45,658 bases of DNA from Alphaproteobacteria bacterium (GTDB taxonomy: Bacteria > Pseudomonadota > Alphaproteobacteria > Puniceispirillales > Puniceispirillaceae), in the NCBI GenBank assembly GCA_011524995.1, contig WTJA01000096.1, forward strand, positions 1 to 45,658, written 5' to 3'. The notes under the pieces are model-generated. The model was not told where the DNA came from, ran no database searches, and was given only the letters and a program-made list of their open reading frames with translations. The translations under genes were made by a program, and so were the position numbers. Numbering within the stretch: the first letter of the stretch is position 1; every line of letters starts with the position of its first letter. This document shows, in pieces, positions 1-8,865 of the stretch.

Positions 1-503
1 TAACCACCATTTATGTGACACATGACCAGATTGAAGCCATGACTTTGGCGGACCGTGTTGTTGTGATGAATAAAGGTGTCATTCAACAAGTGGGCTCACC
101 AACTGACATTTATGACAGGCCTGCCAATGCCTTTGTCGCTGCCTTTATTGGTAACCCAGCGATGAATCTGGTTGATGGCACTTTATCAAAAGGTACTTTC
201 AAAGCTGATGCCATTACGGTGAAAGGCCTTGAGGCAGCCGATGGACCTGTCACACTTGGTTTCCGCGCTGAGGATGCCACGATTGTTGATGAGACGGCAG
301 ACCACCAAATCCGTGCGTCAGTCTATACAATGGAGCTTCTTGGTGATGCGACGATGATTACCATCAAGGTAGGGTCATCCATGGTGTCAGTGAAGGCGCA
401 TAAAGATTATCGGTGCAACATAGGAGACGACGTCTGTGTGTCTGTACCATTATCAATTTGTCACCTGTTCTCGCAAGAGACAGGCGACCGGCTAGAGGCT
501 TAA
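1..503 (+). CDS. ABC importer ATP-binding protein, C-terminal part (MalK/UgpC type)
   Basis: This is the C-terminal 166 residues of an ABC ATPase; the reading frame is open to the window edge, so the Walker A, signature and Walker B motifs lie outside. The visible part starts at the H-loop ([12 protein letters not shown]), followed by the family-typical [10 protein letters not shown] strand and the [19 protein letters not shown] stretch. A TOBE-like regulatory domain completes the protein, as in MalK/UgpC sugar-importer ATPases. It would energise the two permeases encoded just downstream. The binding-protein gene follows after a gap of about 90 bases. The substrate cannot be read from this fragment. 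Confidence 0.93.
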   Translation, partial: TTIYVTHDQIEAMTLADRVVVMNKGVIQQVGSPTDIYDRPANAFVAAFIGNPAMNLVDGTLSKGTFKADAITVKGLEAADGPVTLGFRAEDATIVDETADHQIRASVYTMELLGDATMITIKVGSSMVSVKAHKDYRCNIGDDVCVSVPLSICHLFSQETGDRLEA

Positions 504-593
504 TCATGAGAGCTTTAGCATTTCCTATGTTTGGCAAGGCACGCCATGTCTGGTCATTCGAACCCGGTGAGGATAAATGTCAGGGAGGACATA

Positions 594-1808
594 ATGAAAT
601 TTAAATCCATTATCATCGCAGGCGCATTGTCTGTCATGAGCACAGGTGCCATGGCTGATTGTGCCTTTACTAATGTTAACACTGTGAAATCACTCTCAGC
701 AGCGTTTGAAGCTTGGAAAGCTGTCACATCTGCTATGGGTGAATGTGGTAATGTTGAAGCTGAACTTGACCAAGAGTTCCGCACAAAGCAGCCAGAAGCA
801 TTCGCGGCTAACCCATCACTTTACCATATTGGCGGTGTTGCTAACTCAACAGCTGTGCCGCTTATCGACGCGGGCACAATCCGTCCATTGGATGATTTGG
901 TTGCCAAATATGGCCAGCACCTCAAGCCAAACCAGCTTGTTGTTGTTGACGGCAAAATCATGGCAATTGCGATGATGGTGAACGCACAGCACATGATGTA
1001 TCGTAACGATATCTTGGCTGATCTCGGCATCGAAGCACCACAAACTTATGAAGAAGTTTTGGCAGCAGCCGAAAAGATCAAAGCAGCTGGTGTTGTTGAT
1101 TACCCACTAGGCGGCACATATAAGACAGGCTGGAACCTCGCTGAGGAATTCGTCAACATGTATATGGGCTTTGACGGCGCGTTCTTTAACGCTGACCTCA
1201 CACCTTCAATCAACAACGCAAACGGCGTTGCTGCTCTTGAAATGATGAAGAAGCTAACAGCTTACATGGACCCAGAATATCTAGTGTCTGATTCAACATA
1301 TGTTCAGCAGCAATTCCAGCAGGGCAAAATTGCTATGGCAAACCTATGGGCGTCACGCGCAGCAGCCATGGATAATGCGGAAGAATCACAAGTTGTCGGT
1401 AAGGTAACAATGTCAACAGCACCAACAGTTGGCGGCGGTTCAACACCAGCCTCAACCTTGTGGTGGGACGGTATCGTGATCGCAGCTAACATCTCAGACA
1501 GCGCTGCTGACAATGCGTTCCGCGTTGCCATGGAAGGCCTTGATAAAGAGATGGTTCAAGCCAACAATGACGCCGCTGTATGGTTGATTGATGGTTATGA
1601 GCCAACTGCCGCTGCTGCTGGTGCGTTTGCCACAGCTGAAAATGGTGCAAAGCCATACCCAGCTTCAAAGCAGATGAGCTTGATGCACACAGCATTGGGT
1701 AACGGTATCGCAGCTTACCTAACAGGTGAAAAGTCAGCCTCAGCGGCACTAGCCGATATCGAAGCGGCTTACACAACAGCTGCAAAAGAAGGCGGTCTTC
1801 TAAACTAA
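594..1808 (+). CDS. ABC transporter extracellular solute-binding protein (family 1)
   Basis: Periplasmic receptor of the importer, 404 residues. I chose the ATG at 594 because GGGAGG lies just upstream and the protein then starts with a clear signal peptide: MKFK, a hydrophobic core, then AMA before Asp22 as the likely cleavage site. The mature N-terminus carries Cys23 and Cys51, a plausible disulfide. Size and overall pattern, including the late WWDGIVIA segment, fit family 1 carbohydrate/polyol-type binding proteins. Asn codons are mostly AAC, unlike many downstream genes, which suggests strong expression. A hairpin separates it from the permease genes. The ligand is unknown; the downstream HpsN-like gene makes a sulfonated or polyol-like compound one possibility. 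Confidence 0.9.
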   Translation: MKFKSIIIAGALSVMSTGAMADCAFTNVNTVKSLSAAFEAWKAVTSAMGECGNVEAELDQEFRTKQPEAFAANPSLYHIGGVANSTAVPLIDAGTIRPLDDLVAKYGQHLKPNQLVVVDGKIMAIAMMVNAQHMMYRNDILADLGIEAPQTYEEVLAAAEKIKAAGVVDYPLGGTYKTGWNLAEEFVNMYMGFDGAFFNADLTPSINNANGVAALEMMKKLTAYMDPEYLVSDSTYVQQQFQQGKIAMANLWASRAAAMDNAEESQVVGKVTMSTAPTVGGGSTPASTLWWDGIVIAANISDSAADNAFRVAMEGLDKEMVQANNDAAVWLIDGYEPTAAAAGAFATAENGAKPYPASKQMSLMHTALGNGIAAYLTGEKSASAALADIEAAYTTAAKEGGLLN

Positions 1809-1822
1809 GACCTTTATCTTTC

Positions 1823-1849
1823 GGTAGGCACAGTCTCTTTGTGCCTACC
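1823..1849 (+). promoter_or_regulatory. Intercistronic hairpin after the binding-protein gene
   Basis: A perfect 10-bp inverted repeat (GGTAGGCACA / TGTGCCTACC) with a 7-base loop sits 15 bases after the binding-protein stop codon. No T-tract follows, so it is not a typical intrinsic terminator. Hairpins in this position commonly stabilise binding-protein mRNA or attenuate transcription into permease genes; that role is inferred here. Confidence 0.6.
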
Positions 1850-1910
1850 CTCACTACTTAATTACTTTTATGCAAATACACGTTTCTGTGTGAACAGACA
1901 GGAAAAGGGT

Positions 1911-2936
1911 ATGAATAAAAAGACCTTTGCAGCATTTGTTGGGCCATCCGTTGTGATGATGATTTTATTCATCGCAATTCCCCTGATTTTTGTTCTCATC
2001 CAATCCTTCCAAGTCACACAACCTGTTACCGAATTGGTTGAGGTGGAAAAATGTACCCCTGGCTTCACTGGACAGATTTGCGAGACTAAAATTGAAACAC
2101 GCCAGATGTTTGACGACGCTGGTAACCCCTTGCGTCAAACGAAATTTGTTGGCTTTGATTCCTATAATAAGGTTCTAGAGCTACAGCGTGCTGGCGCGGC
2201 ACTTGCCGAGGGAAGCCTCAAAGCCTTTTTGCAGATTGATTTCTGGAAAGCGCTTCGTTTCACACTGACGTTCACGCTTATCACCTTGCCTTTGGTGCTA
2301 GGGGTTGGGCTGTTGATCGCGCTAGCGGTGAATAACGCCACGCAACGCATCAAAGGGCCGATTATTTTCATCTCTCTTCTCCCCTTTATCATCACGCCTG
2401 TGATTGGGGCGCTCGCTATTCGATGGCTCTTTATTGGCGATGGCATTTTGACCGCCGCTATTGAATGGTATCTGGCACGTGATGTGGCCTTGTTTGCGCA
2501 AGGCTGGACGATTGAATTAATGATGCTGTTCTATCGTGTGTGGCATGTGGCGCCATTTGCCTTTGTTGTCTTTTATGCGGGCTTGCAAACGGTAAACCAA
2601 GACACCATTGAATCAGCGATTATTGACGGGGCAAGCCGGTTCGAGCGCCTGCGCTATGTGATCATCCCGCATATGATGCCTTTGGTTGTATTTGTGGCTT
2701 TGATCCACCTCATGGATGCCTATCGCGCATTCGAAGAGATTGTTGGCTTCTCATCCCAAGCGCATATCATCTCGCTGCAGTGGCTAACTTATGATTTTCT
2801 TCAGGCCGATGATTCAGGCAACCGGTCGATTAGCCGGGCATCTGCGAGTGCGATGTTGACCATGATCGGTATTGTATTGCTGTTATTCCCGCTGCTTCGC
2901 AAAACGTGGCAAGATTATCGTGGAGGCAAGATTTAA
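1911..2936 (+). CDS. ABC transporter permease (MalF-like)
   Basis: Inner-membrane permease of 341 residues. The ATG at 1911 was chosen over an in-frame upstream start because AGGAAAAGGG directly precedes it and the protein then opens with a normal first membrane segment (about residues 8-32). About six membrane segments are visible. The cytoplasmic EAA loop, which docks on the ATPase, reads IESAIIDGASRFERLRYVI. Between the first two membrane segments is a long periplasmic loop (about residues 35-110) with a close cysteine pair, Cys48 and Cys57, not typical of MalF-type sugar permeases of this size. It ends one base before the next permease start. Confidence 0.92.
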   Translation: MNKKTFAAFVGPSVVMMILFIAIPLIFVLIQSFQVTQPVTELVEVEKCTPGFTGQICETKIETRQMFDDAGNPLRQTKFVGFDSYNKVLELQRAGAALAEGSLKAFLQIDFWKALRFTLTFTLITLPLVLGVGLLIALAVNNATQRIKGPIIFISLLPFIITPVIGALAIRWLFIGDGILTAAIEWYLARDVALFAQGWTIELMMLFYRVWHVAPFAFVVFYAGLQTVNQDTIESAIIDGASRFERLRYVIIPHMMPLVVFVALIHLMDAYRAFEEIVGFSSQAHIISLQWLTYDFLQADDSGNRSISRASASAMLTMIGIVLLLFPLLRKTWQDYRGGKI

Positions 2937-2937
2937 G

Positions 2938-4095
2938 ATGTCTGTTCCAAAGGCGCTTGCGCAACCGCTTTCTCTCAAACTCGCCTCTGCTGGCTTCCTC
3001 GTTTTTTGGTGTGTGCTAGCCGCATTCCCTATTCTTTGGATTGCTGTATTGAGCTTCAAAGAGCCGATTGATTCCTTCTCAGCGAACCCGTTCAATGTAA
3101 TTTTTGGCCCTGTGACATTGGCTAAGGGCAAAGGCCTATCTGCGATTGATATTTTGGCAGGACTAGCTGTGATGTATTACGCCGTTCGTATTGCGGTTGG
3201 CCCGCTCAAGCGTGCTGTAGAACACATGACACCAAAAGGGTTTTTGGCCTTTGGGTGGCTTGTGGGCGCGGCGTTCTTTGCCACCGGGTTCTTAATCGTC
3301 TTTGTTGGTTTCTTGCCCCTTGTGACATCCTTTTTAAATGGGGTATTAGGGCCTCTTGGCACCCCTATCCTTGGTATGACGATTGAACATTACCAAGCGG
3401 TGTGGATTGAAAATGGGTTCTCACGGAATTTCATGAACTCCATGATTGTGACAGCTGGCGTAACAACGGTGTCACTCACCGTTGGGACATTGGCCGGCTA
3501 TGCGCTGGCGCGTGCTGGTACAATGCTGGCCTTTAGCATTTTGATTGCAGCCTTGATTTTCCGTGCGCTGCCCCATTCGGTCCTCGTTGCCGGCTATTTG
3601 CCCGTCTTTATTAATTCAGCAGAAATCCTGGCCCCAATACTTGGTGAGAATGCGCCGACCTTATATGGCCAGCCCGTGGCCGTTATTGCCGTTCTTGTGG
3701 CGATTAACCAGCCCTTTACCATTTGGATGTTGCGGTCATTCTTCCAGAATATTCCCGCTGAATTGGATGAAGCGGCCCGTGTTGATGGCTGCACCCATTT
3801 CCAAGCCTTCCGTTGGGTCATTATGCCTGTCATGTGGCCTGGTGTTATCACAACAGGGCTATTCTCATTCCTATTGGGTTACAATGATTTCCTTGTCACA
3901 AGCTTGCTGCTTGATGCCCAGAACCAGACAATGGTACCGGCGATCACTGGTTATTTTAACCGCGAAACAACCACAACAGACCAAGTTGAAGCTGTAGCAG
4001 CCGCGGTCTCTATCACCGCCCCTCTCTTCTTATTGGTTATGATTTTCCAAAGACAAATCGTGAGCGGCCTTACCGCTGGCGCTGTGAAGGGGTAA
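2938..4095 (+). CDS. ABC transporter permease (MalG-like) with membrane insertion
   Basis: Second inner-membrane permease, 385 residues from the ATG at 2938, preceded by GGAGG about 15 bases upstream. The conserved MalG-type N-terminus (WIAVLSFKEPIDSF) and EAA loop (LDEAARVDGCTHFQAFRWV) are clear. MalG-like proteins are usually near 280 residues. The surplus lies at residues 60-148, where two extra hydrophobic stretches (about 68-89 and 102-127) separate the FKEP region from the TIEHYQAVW segment that normally follows closely. This looks like an inserted pair of membrane helices rather than a frame error, since the frame stays open and its composition fits. It works with the preceding permease and the ATPase. 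Confidence 0.9.
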   Translation: MSVPKALAQPLSLKLASAGFLVFWCVLAAFPILWIAVLSFKEPIDSFSANPFNVIFGPVTLAKGKGLSAIDILAGLAVMYYAVRIAVGPLKRAVEHMTPKGFLAFGWLVGAAFFATGFLIVFVGFLPLVTSFLNGVLGPLGTPILGMTIEHYQAVWIENGFSRNFMNSMIVTAGVTTVSLTVGTLAGYALARAGTMLAFSILIAALIFRALPHSVLVAGYLPVFINSAEILAPILGENAPTLYGQPVAVIAVLVAINQPFTIWMLRSFFQNIPAELDEAARVDGCTHFQAFRWVIMPVMWPGVITTGLFSFLLGYNDFLVTSLLLDAQNQTMVPAITGYFNRETTTTDQVEAVAAAVSITAPLFLLVMIFQRQIVSGLTAGAVKG

Positions 4096-4098
4096 GCG

Positions 4099-4626
4099 AT
4101 GAAGGGTTCTCGTCCAGAACAAGCCGTCTTAACACGTGAGACTGACCTCTCAAAGACAGAGGAAACACGCGCAGTCATCGAAGGTATGGTCGATGGTCTC
4201 AATGACCACCGTATTGCTGATATTGGCGAATTTTTCTCAGAATCATTTCGCTGGATGGGCAATCAAGGATGCGGCACAAAAGACGGTTTGCGTGAATTCC
4301 AAGAGAATTGGCAAAAACCCTTTCAAGCGGCCTTCTCAGATAAGGTCTGTGTTGATGAGGCGCGTCTCTATATGGGCGAATGGGCCGCCGCCTTTGGGCG
4401 CCAAGAAGCCAAACATTCAGGAACCTTCATGGGTGTCGCCCCAACGGGCAAGACAGTCGAAATTCGTTACATGGATTTCTGGAAAGTCGTTGATGGCAAA
4501 ATCGTTGATAATTATGTCATGGTCGATTTCCCCCATGTTTTGGCACAGCTCGGGGTAGACGTCTTTAACGGCGAGGGCTGGGAAGCATTCGACAAGGGTG
4601 AAAAGCAACCACCATCACCTGCATAA
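4099..4626 (+). CDS. SnoaL/NTF2-like protein (ester-cyclase family), single domain
   Basis: A 175-residue protein of the NTF2-like alpha+beta cone fold, SnoaL-type polyketide cyclase group. This fold provides a hydrophobic pocket for isomerases, cyclases, dehydratases and hydrolases. Its C-terminal half has a distinctive block, DFWKVVDGKIVDNYVMVD, followed by HVLAQLGVDVF. The same block recurs in the C-terminal domain of the larger protein encoded at 6014-7066, so the two are paralogues. It starts 3 bases after the permease stop and is therefore part of the transport-catabolic operon. The reaction is unknown; a role in isomerising or hydrating the imported compound is inference. Confidence 0.8.
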   Translation: MKGSRPEQAVLTRETDLSKTEETRAVIEGMVDGLNDHRIADIGEFFSESFRWMGNQGCGTKDGLREFQENWQKPFQAAFSDKVCVDEARLYMGEWAAAFGRQEAKHSGTFMGVAPTGKTVEIRYMDFWKVVDGKIVDNYVMVDFPHVLAQLGVDVFNGEGWEAFDKGEKQPPSPA

Positions 4627-4703
4627 GTGATGGCTTGGGATTAAAGTGAAATTTTGGGCACCGGATAGAATAACGTAAACTCAGATGTGTGAAAGATATT
4701 AAG

Positions 4704-6014
4704 ATGACAATTCGCTATCTAAAAGAAGGTAAACCACAAACAGAGCGTGCAGAAGATGACGCAAAAGTGCGCGCCATTGTTGAGGCAACTTTGGCCGATA
4801 TTGAGGCACGAGGTGACGCCGCAATCAGAGAGTTATCTGAGAAATTTGATGATTATTCACCAGCCTCCTTCCGTTTGACTGAGGATGAAATTCAAGCGCT
4901 TATCGCCGAGGTCAGCCCGCGCGATATGGAAGATATTAAATTTGCGCATGACCAAGTTCGTAAATTTGCGGAAGCCCAGCGCGCATCGATGACAGACATC
5001 GAAGTTGAGCCTATGCCAGGTGTGATTTTGGGCCATAAGAACATCCCTGTACAATCTGTCGGATGCTATGTGCCAGCTGGCAAATTCCCAATGGTTGCCT
5101 CAGCGCATATGTCTGTCCTCACCGCATCTGTCGCAGGTGTGCCGCGCATTGTCGCTGCGACACCGCCCTTCCAAGGCAAGCCAAATCCGGCTGTTGTTGC
5201 TGCCATGCATCTTGGCGGCGCCCATGAAATTTATGTGCTAGGCGGCATGCAAGGTGTTGGCGCCATGGCCATTGGGACAGAGACGATTGAACCTGTGCAC
5301 ATGCTTGTTGGACCTGGCAACGCGTTTGTGGCTGAAGCCAAGCGCCAACTTTTCGGACGTGTGGGCATCGATCTATTCGCAGGACCAACAGAAACAATGG
5401 TGATTGCTGATGAGACGGTTGATGCTGAGATTTGCGCCACTGATTTGCTTGGGCAAGCTGAGCATGGCTATAACTCGCCTGCTGTCTTGCTGACAAACTC
5501 TGAGACATTGGCAAAAGACACCTTGGCCGAAATTGATCGCTTATTGGAAATCTTGCCAACGGCTGATACAGCGTCGGTGTCATGGCGTGATTATGGCGAA
5601 GTGATTGTCTGTGATAGCTATGATGAAATGCTTGAGGTGGCCAATGATATTGCCTCTGAGCATGTGCAGGTGATGACTGACAGAGATGATTGGTTCCTCG
5701 AGCATATGACATGCTATGGCGCGCTATTCCTTGGCCCGCGCACGAATGTGGCAAATGGTGATAAAGTCATTGGCACAAACCACACACTACCAACAAAGAA
5801 GGCTGGTCGTTATACAGGCGGCTTGTGGGTCGGGAAATTCCTGAAAACACATTCCTATCAGAAAGTGACAACTGATGAAGCGGCGGCAGAGATTGGCGCT
5901 TATTGCTCTCGTCTATGTATGCTGGAAGGCTTTGTAGGTCATGCCGAGCAAGCCAATGTTCGTGTGCGTCGCTATGGCGGCCAGAATGTGCCTTATGGGG
6001 AGCGTGCTGAATAA
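4704..6014 (+). CDS. Histidinol-dehydrogenase-family enzyme, probable HpsN-like sulfopropanediol dehydrogenase
   Basis: NAD-dependent, zinc-containing dehydrogenase of 436 residues, expected to oxidise a primary alcohol to a carboxylate in two steps. I prefer the ATG at 4704 ([10 protein letters not shown]); a GTG at 4689 is also possible. All HisD active-site residues are present with near-identical spacing: zinc ligands Gln251, His254, Asp353 and His413, and the catalytic pair Glu319-His320. The setting is not histidine biosynthesis, and HpsN, which converts 2,3-dihydroxypropane-1-sulfonate to 3-sulfolactate, is the best-known catabolic branch of this family. It overlaps the next start codon by one base (TAATG). 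HpsN function is inferred; another aminoalcohol or polyol is possible. Confidence 0.8.
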   Translation: MTIRYLKEGKPQTERAEDDAKVRAIVEATLADIEARGDAAIRELSEKFDDYSPASFRLTEDEIQALIAEVSPRDMEDIKFAHDQVRKFAEAQRASMTDIEVEPMPGVILGHKNIPVQSVGCYVPAGKFPMVASAHMSVLTASVAGVPRIVAATPPFQGKPNPAVVAAMHLGGAHEIYVLGGMQGVGAMAIGTETIEPVHMLVGPGNAFVAEAKRQLFGRVGIDLFAGPTETMVIADETVDAEICATDLLGQAEHGYNSPAVLLTNSETLAKDTLAEIDRLLEILPTADTASVSWRDYGEVIVCDSYDEMLEVANDIASEHVQVMTDRDDWFLEHMTCYGALFLGPRTNVANGDKVIGTNHTLPTKKAGRYTGGLWVGKFLKTHSYQKVTTDEAAAEIGAYCSRLCMLEGFVGHAEQANVRVRRYGGQNVPYGERAE

Positions 6015-7066
6015 TGGCTGACCTGCATCACCATCACAAAGACCTCATCGCCCCCTTCCGCGCTGCCTTTTATGAGGGTGACCAAAGCGCCCTTCGCGCC
6101 GCAATGGATACGCTTTTTGCGCCTGATTGTGTCTTCCATATGTGCCACCCATTCGGTGATATCATTGGGCCAGATGCCTATTTTACACAAGTTATCGCGC
6201 CTCTCTTTGCGGCGATCCCGGATTGTGAGCGTCGTGACTTTATTGTGATGGCAGGCCAAACCGAACATGGCGGCAATTGGGTTGGCTGTGGTGGTAATTT
6301 TATGGGTGTATTTGCCGCGCCCTATCTGAATATTCCGCCAACAGGTCACATGGCGCATATGCGGTTTCATGAATTTTATCAGTTTGAGAATGATAAAATC
6401 GTCGAAATGCAAACCATCTGGGACATTCCTGAATTGATGATGCAAGCTGATGCCTGGCCTTTGGCCCCATCGCTTGGCAGAGAATGGTGTATCCCCGGAC
6501 CAGCTAGCCAAGATGGGCTTGCCATTGGCCCAAGAGATGCTGCCCATAGCGATGCCGCCTGTCAGCATATTGTCGATATGCTTGAACATATGAAACGCCA
6601 CCCAAGCCAAGGCGGGGCTGAGGTAATGGAAATGCCGCGTTTCTGGCATGATAAAATGAGCTGGTATGGCCCAGCTGGTATTGGCACAGGCCGCGGCATT
6701 GCTGGCTTCCGTCATTGGCATCAAATCCCCTTCCTATCAGGCATGCCTGATAGAGGGGCTTATGTGGCTGATATCACCTATCATTTCTTTGGTGATAATG
6801 ACTATGTTGCGGTGACAGGTTGGCCAAACATGTTACAGACACATACACATGATGGCTGGTTAGGTTTGCCACCAACCAATCAAAAATTAGAAATGAGATC
6901 GCTTGATTTTTGGCGCCTTGAGAATGGTAAGATTAGAGAGAATTGGGTCACTGTTGACCTGCTCCATGTCTATGATCAGCTTGGCATTGATATCTTTAGG
7001 CGATTGGAAGAGTTCAACAAAGCCCGCTTTGGCATGACCGCCTATAGCCCCCTGAAAGCTGATTAA
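6014..7066 (+). CDS. Double SnoaL/NTF2-like protein
   Basis: A 350-residue protein made of two SnoaL-like domains (about residues 10-150 and 205-340). Each shows the family pattern of an early acidic/aromatic helix and late DFW or HEFYQFENDKIVE-type strands. The C-terminal domain carries LDFWRLENGKIRENWVTVD and HVYDQLGIDIF, closely matching the single-domain protein at 4099-4626. The N-terminus is His-rich (MADLHHHHK), which could bind metal or be incidental. Its ATG overlaps the stop of the HisD-family gene by one base, indicating translational coupling, and the SDR gene starts one base after its stop. Enzymatic activity is unknown. Confidence 0.78.
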   Translation: MADLHHHHKDLIAPFRAAFYEGDQSALRAAMDTLFAPDCVFHMCHPFGDIIGPDAYFTQVIAPLFAAIPDCERRDFIVMAGQTEHGGNWVGCGGNFMGVFAAPYLNIPPTGHMAHMRFHEFYQFENDKIVEMQTIWDIPELMMQADAWPLAPSLGREWCIPGPASQDGLAIGPRDAAHSDAACQHIVDMLEHMKRHPSQGGAEVMEMPRFWHDKMSWYGPAGIGTGRGIAGFRHWHQIPFLSGMPDRGAYVADITYHFFGDNDYVAVTGWPNMLQTHTHDGWLGLPPTNQKLEMRSLDFWRLENGKIRENWVTVDLLHVYDQLGIDIFRRLEEFNKARFGMTAYSPLKAD

Positions 7067-7067
7067 T

Positions 7068-7835
7068 ATGACACAGATGCATAAAACACCCTCATTTGAT
7101 CTCACAGGCAAAACTGCTCTCATCCCTGGTGGTGGGGGCGGCATTGGATTTGGTTGTGCCTGCGCCCTTGCCGAAGCAGGGGCATCTGTTGTGATTACAG
7201 GCCGCACTGAATCCGCTATTCAAGAGGCAGCTGAGACCATCAATGCCGCCGGTTATCAAGCCAGCAGCCTTGTGATGGATATTGCTGATATCCCTGCTAC
7301 CAAAGCGATCTTAGATGAGCATGGCCCTTTTGATATCATCGTTAATTGCGCTGGCATTGCGCGCCATAAGCCAGCCTTGGACTCCCAACAAGATGAAGTT
7401 GAAATGGTGGTTGGCATTAATTTGACCGGAGCTTATTTCCTTCTGGTGCATGCCGCGCAGCAATTAATTGATGCTGGCAAAGAGGGCAGCTTTATTACCA
7501 TGTCGTCTCAGATGGGGCATGTGGGTGGCATTGACCGGTCAGTCTATTGCGCCACAAAATTTGGCGTGGAAGGCTTTACCAAGGCGATGGCTATTGAATG
7601 GGGCCCGCACAAAATCCGTGTCAATACGATTGCGCCTACCTTTGTGCGTACCGCGCTTACCGCCCCCACCTTTGCCCAGCCAGAGCGCGCCAAGTGGATT
7701 TTAGATAAAATCAAATTAGGCGAAGTGGCCAATATCGAAGATATCATGGGGGCAACACTCTATCTCGCTTCTGATGCCAGCCGCATGGTCACTGGTACAT
7801 CTCTATTGGTTGATGGAGGCTGGACAGCTGATTAG
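7068..7835 (+). CDS. Short-chain dehydrogenase/reductase (SDR)
   Basis: Classical SDR of 255 residues. The N-terminal dinucleotide motif is slightly altered (PGGGGGIGFG, residues 20-29). The structural NCAG motif is at 93-96, and the catalytic triad is Ser147, Tyr160 and Lys164 in the YCATK context. The C-terminus (GTSLLVDGGWTAD) is typical of gluconate/polyol dehydrogenase-like SDRs. In known dihydroxypropanesulfonate operons an SDR (HpsO) accompanies HpsN to interconvert enantiomers, which would fit here; this is inference from context. It lies between the double SnoaL gene (1-base gap) and the LacI regulator (2-base gap). Confidence 0.88.
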   Translation: MTQMHKTPSFDLTGKTALIPGGGGGIGFGCACALAEAGASVVITGRTESAIQEAAETINAAGYQASSLVMDIADIPATKAILDEHGPFDIIVNCAGIARHKPALDSQQDEVEMVVGINLTGAYFLLVHAAQQLIDAGKEGSFITMSSQMGHVGGIDRSVYCATKFGVEGFTKAMAIEWGPHKIRVNTIAPTFVRTALTAPTFAQPERAKWILDKIKLGEVANIEDIMGATLYLASDASRMVTGTSLLVDGGWTAD

Positions 7836-7837
7836 TC

Positions 7838-8863
7838 ATGTCACAAGATCGCGTTACTTCCATTGATGTTGCCAAAGAAGCTGGAGTGAGTCAGTCAGCG
7901 GTTAGCCGTGTCTTTTCCAAGACTGGCTCAGCCTCGCAAAAAACCATTGATAAGGTGCAAGAAGCCGCGAATAAGTTGGGATATCGCCCTAATCAGCTTG
8001 CCCGAACCTTAATCACTGGTAAAAGCCGTATCATCGGGTTGCTTGTCGCCTATCTAGATAATTATTTTTATCCCGAGGCCTTAGAAATCCTATCACGTGA
8101 GCTGCAGAAAAAAGGCTATCACGTGTTGATGTTCCTCGCCTCTCAGAAAGAGGGGAATCTCGATCAAGTTGTGCAAGAGATTTTAGACTATCAGGTGGAT
8201 GGCATTGTCACAGCCTCAGTCTCCATCTCCTCTGATTTAGCACGTCAATGCCGTGAGGCCGATATCCCTGTTGTGATGTTCAATCGCACTGACGATAGTC
8301 AAATTTCATCAAGCGTCACATCTGATAACCATCATGGTGGTTATCAGGCAGCAGAATATTTCGTCGCAGCTGGCCATGACAAAATCGGTTATATTGCCGG
8401 CTGGCACGGCGCATCAACACAGCGCGATAGAGAGGCTGGATTCCGCGATGGTCTGGCGGCCCATGGACGGGACATCTCTCACTATGCAGTTGGGAATTAT
8501 GACCTAAACGAAGCCAGACAAGCCGCGCATGCCTTATTTGGCGGTGATGACAGGCCTGATGCGGTTTTTGTAGCAAATGATCATATGGCTTTTGCTGTCA
8601 TGGATGTCATTCGCCATCATTATGGGCTGCGCATCCCAGAGGATGTTGCCATTATCGGCTATGATGATGTGCCGCCTGCCTCTTGGCCCGCCTATAATCT
8701 CACCACGTTACGTCAGCCAGCTCATCGCATGGTTGAGGCAACCATTGCGACTTTGATGCGGCAAATTGAACAAACCAATATCAAGCCCGAGCATATCACA
8801 CTATCTAGCCCGTTGATTGTTCGTGGCAGCACGAAATTACCCTCTCACCAGAAAGGCGCCTGA
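7838..8863 (+). CDS. LacI-family transcriptional regulator
   Basis: DNA-binding repressor of 341 residues. The N-terminal helix-turn-helix is at about residues 8-27 (SIDVAKEAGVSQSAVSRVFS), followed by the hinge (RPNQLARTLITGKSRIIGLL) and a periplasmic-binding-protein-like sensor domain (VDGIVTASV, VAIIGYDDVPPASW). It lies inside the operon, 2 bases from its neighbours on both sides, so it probably autoregulates the operon and senses the imported substrate or a product. I found no convincing LacI-type operator in the visible gaps; the main promoter is probably upstream of the window. Confidence 0.93.
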   Translation: MSQDRVTSIDVAKEAGVSQSAVSRVFSKTGSASQKTIDKVQEAANKLGYRPNQLARTLITGKSRIIGLLVAYLDNYFYPEALEILSRELQKKGYHVLMFLASQKEGNLDQVVQEILDYQVDGIVTASVSISSDLARQCREADIPVVMFNRTDDSQISSSVTSDNHHGGYQAAEYFVAAGHDKIGYIAGWHGASTQRDREAGFRDGLAAHGRDISHYAVGNYDLNEARQAAHALFGGDDRPDAVFVANDHMAFAVMDVIRHHYGLRIPEDVAIIGYDDVPPASWPAYNLTTLRQPAHRMVEATIATLMRQIEQTNIKPEHITLSSPLIVRGSTKLPSHQKGA

Positions 8864-8865
8864 TT

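Noticed and set aside
531-593. N-terminal extension of the binding protein from an upstream in-frame ATG
   Set aside because: It would bury the signal peptide behind 21 residues; GGGAGG directly precedes the ATG at 594.
5119-5754. Long minus-strand frame of 211 codons
   Set aside because: It lies wholly inside the HisD-family gene on the other strand and its translation is Gln/His/Ser-rich without any domain pattern.
4704-6014. True histidinol dehydrogenase (hisD) of histidine biosynthesis
   Set aside because: The active site is compatible, but no his gene is near and the gene is coupled to an importer and catabolic enzymes; a catabolic homologue is more likely.
5993-6724. Minus-strand frame of 243 codons opposite the double SnoaL gene
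   Set aside because: It is antisense to a gene with clear paralogy and tight coupling to its neighbours; no recognisable protein features.
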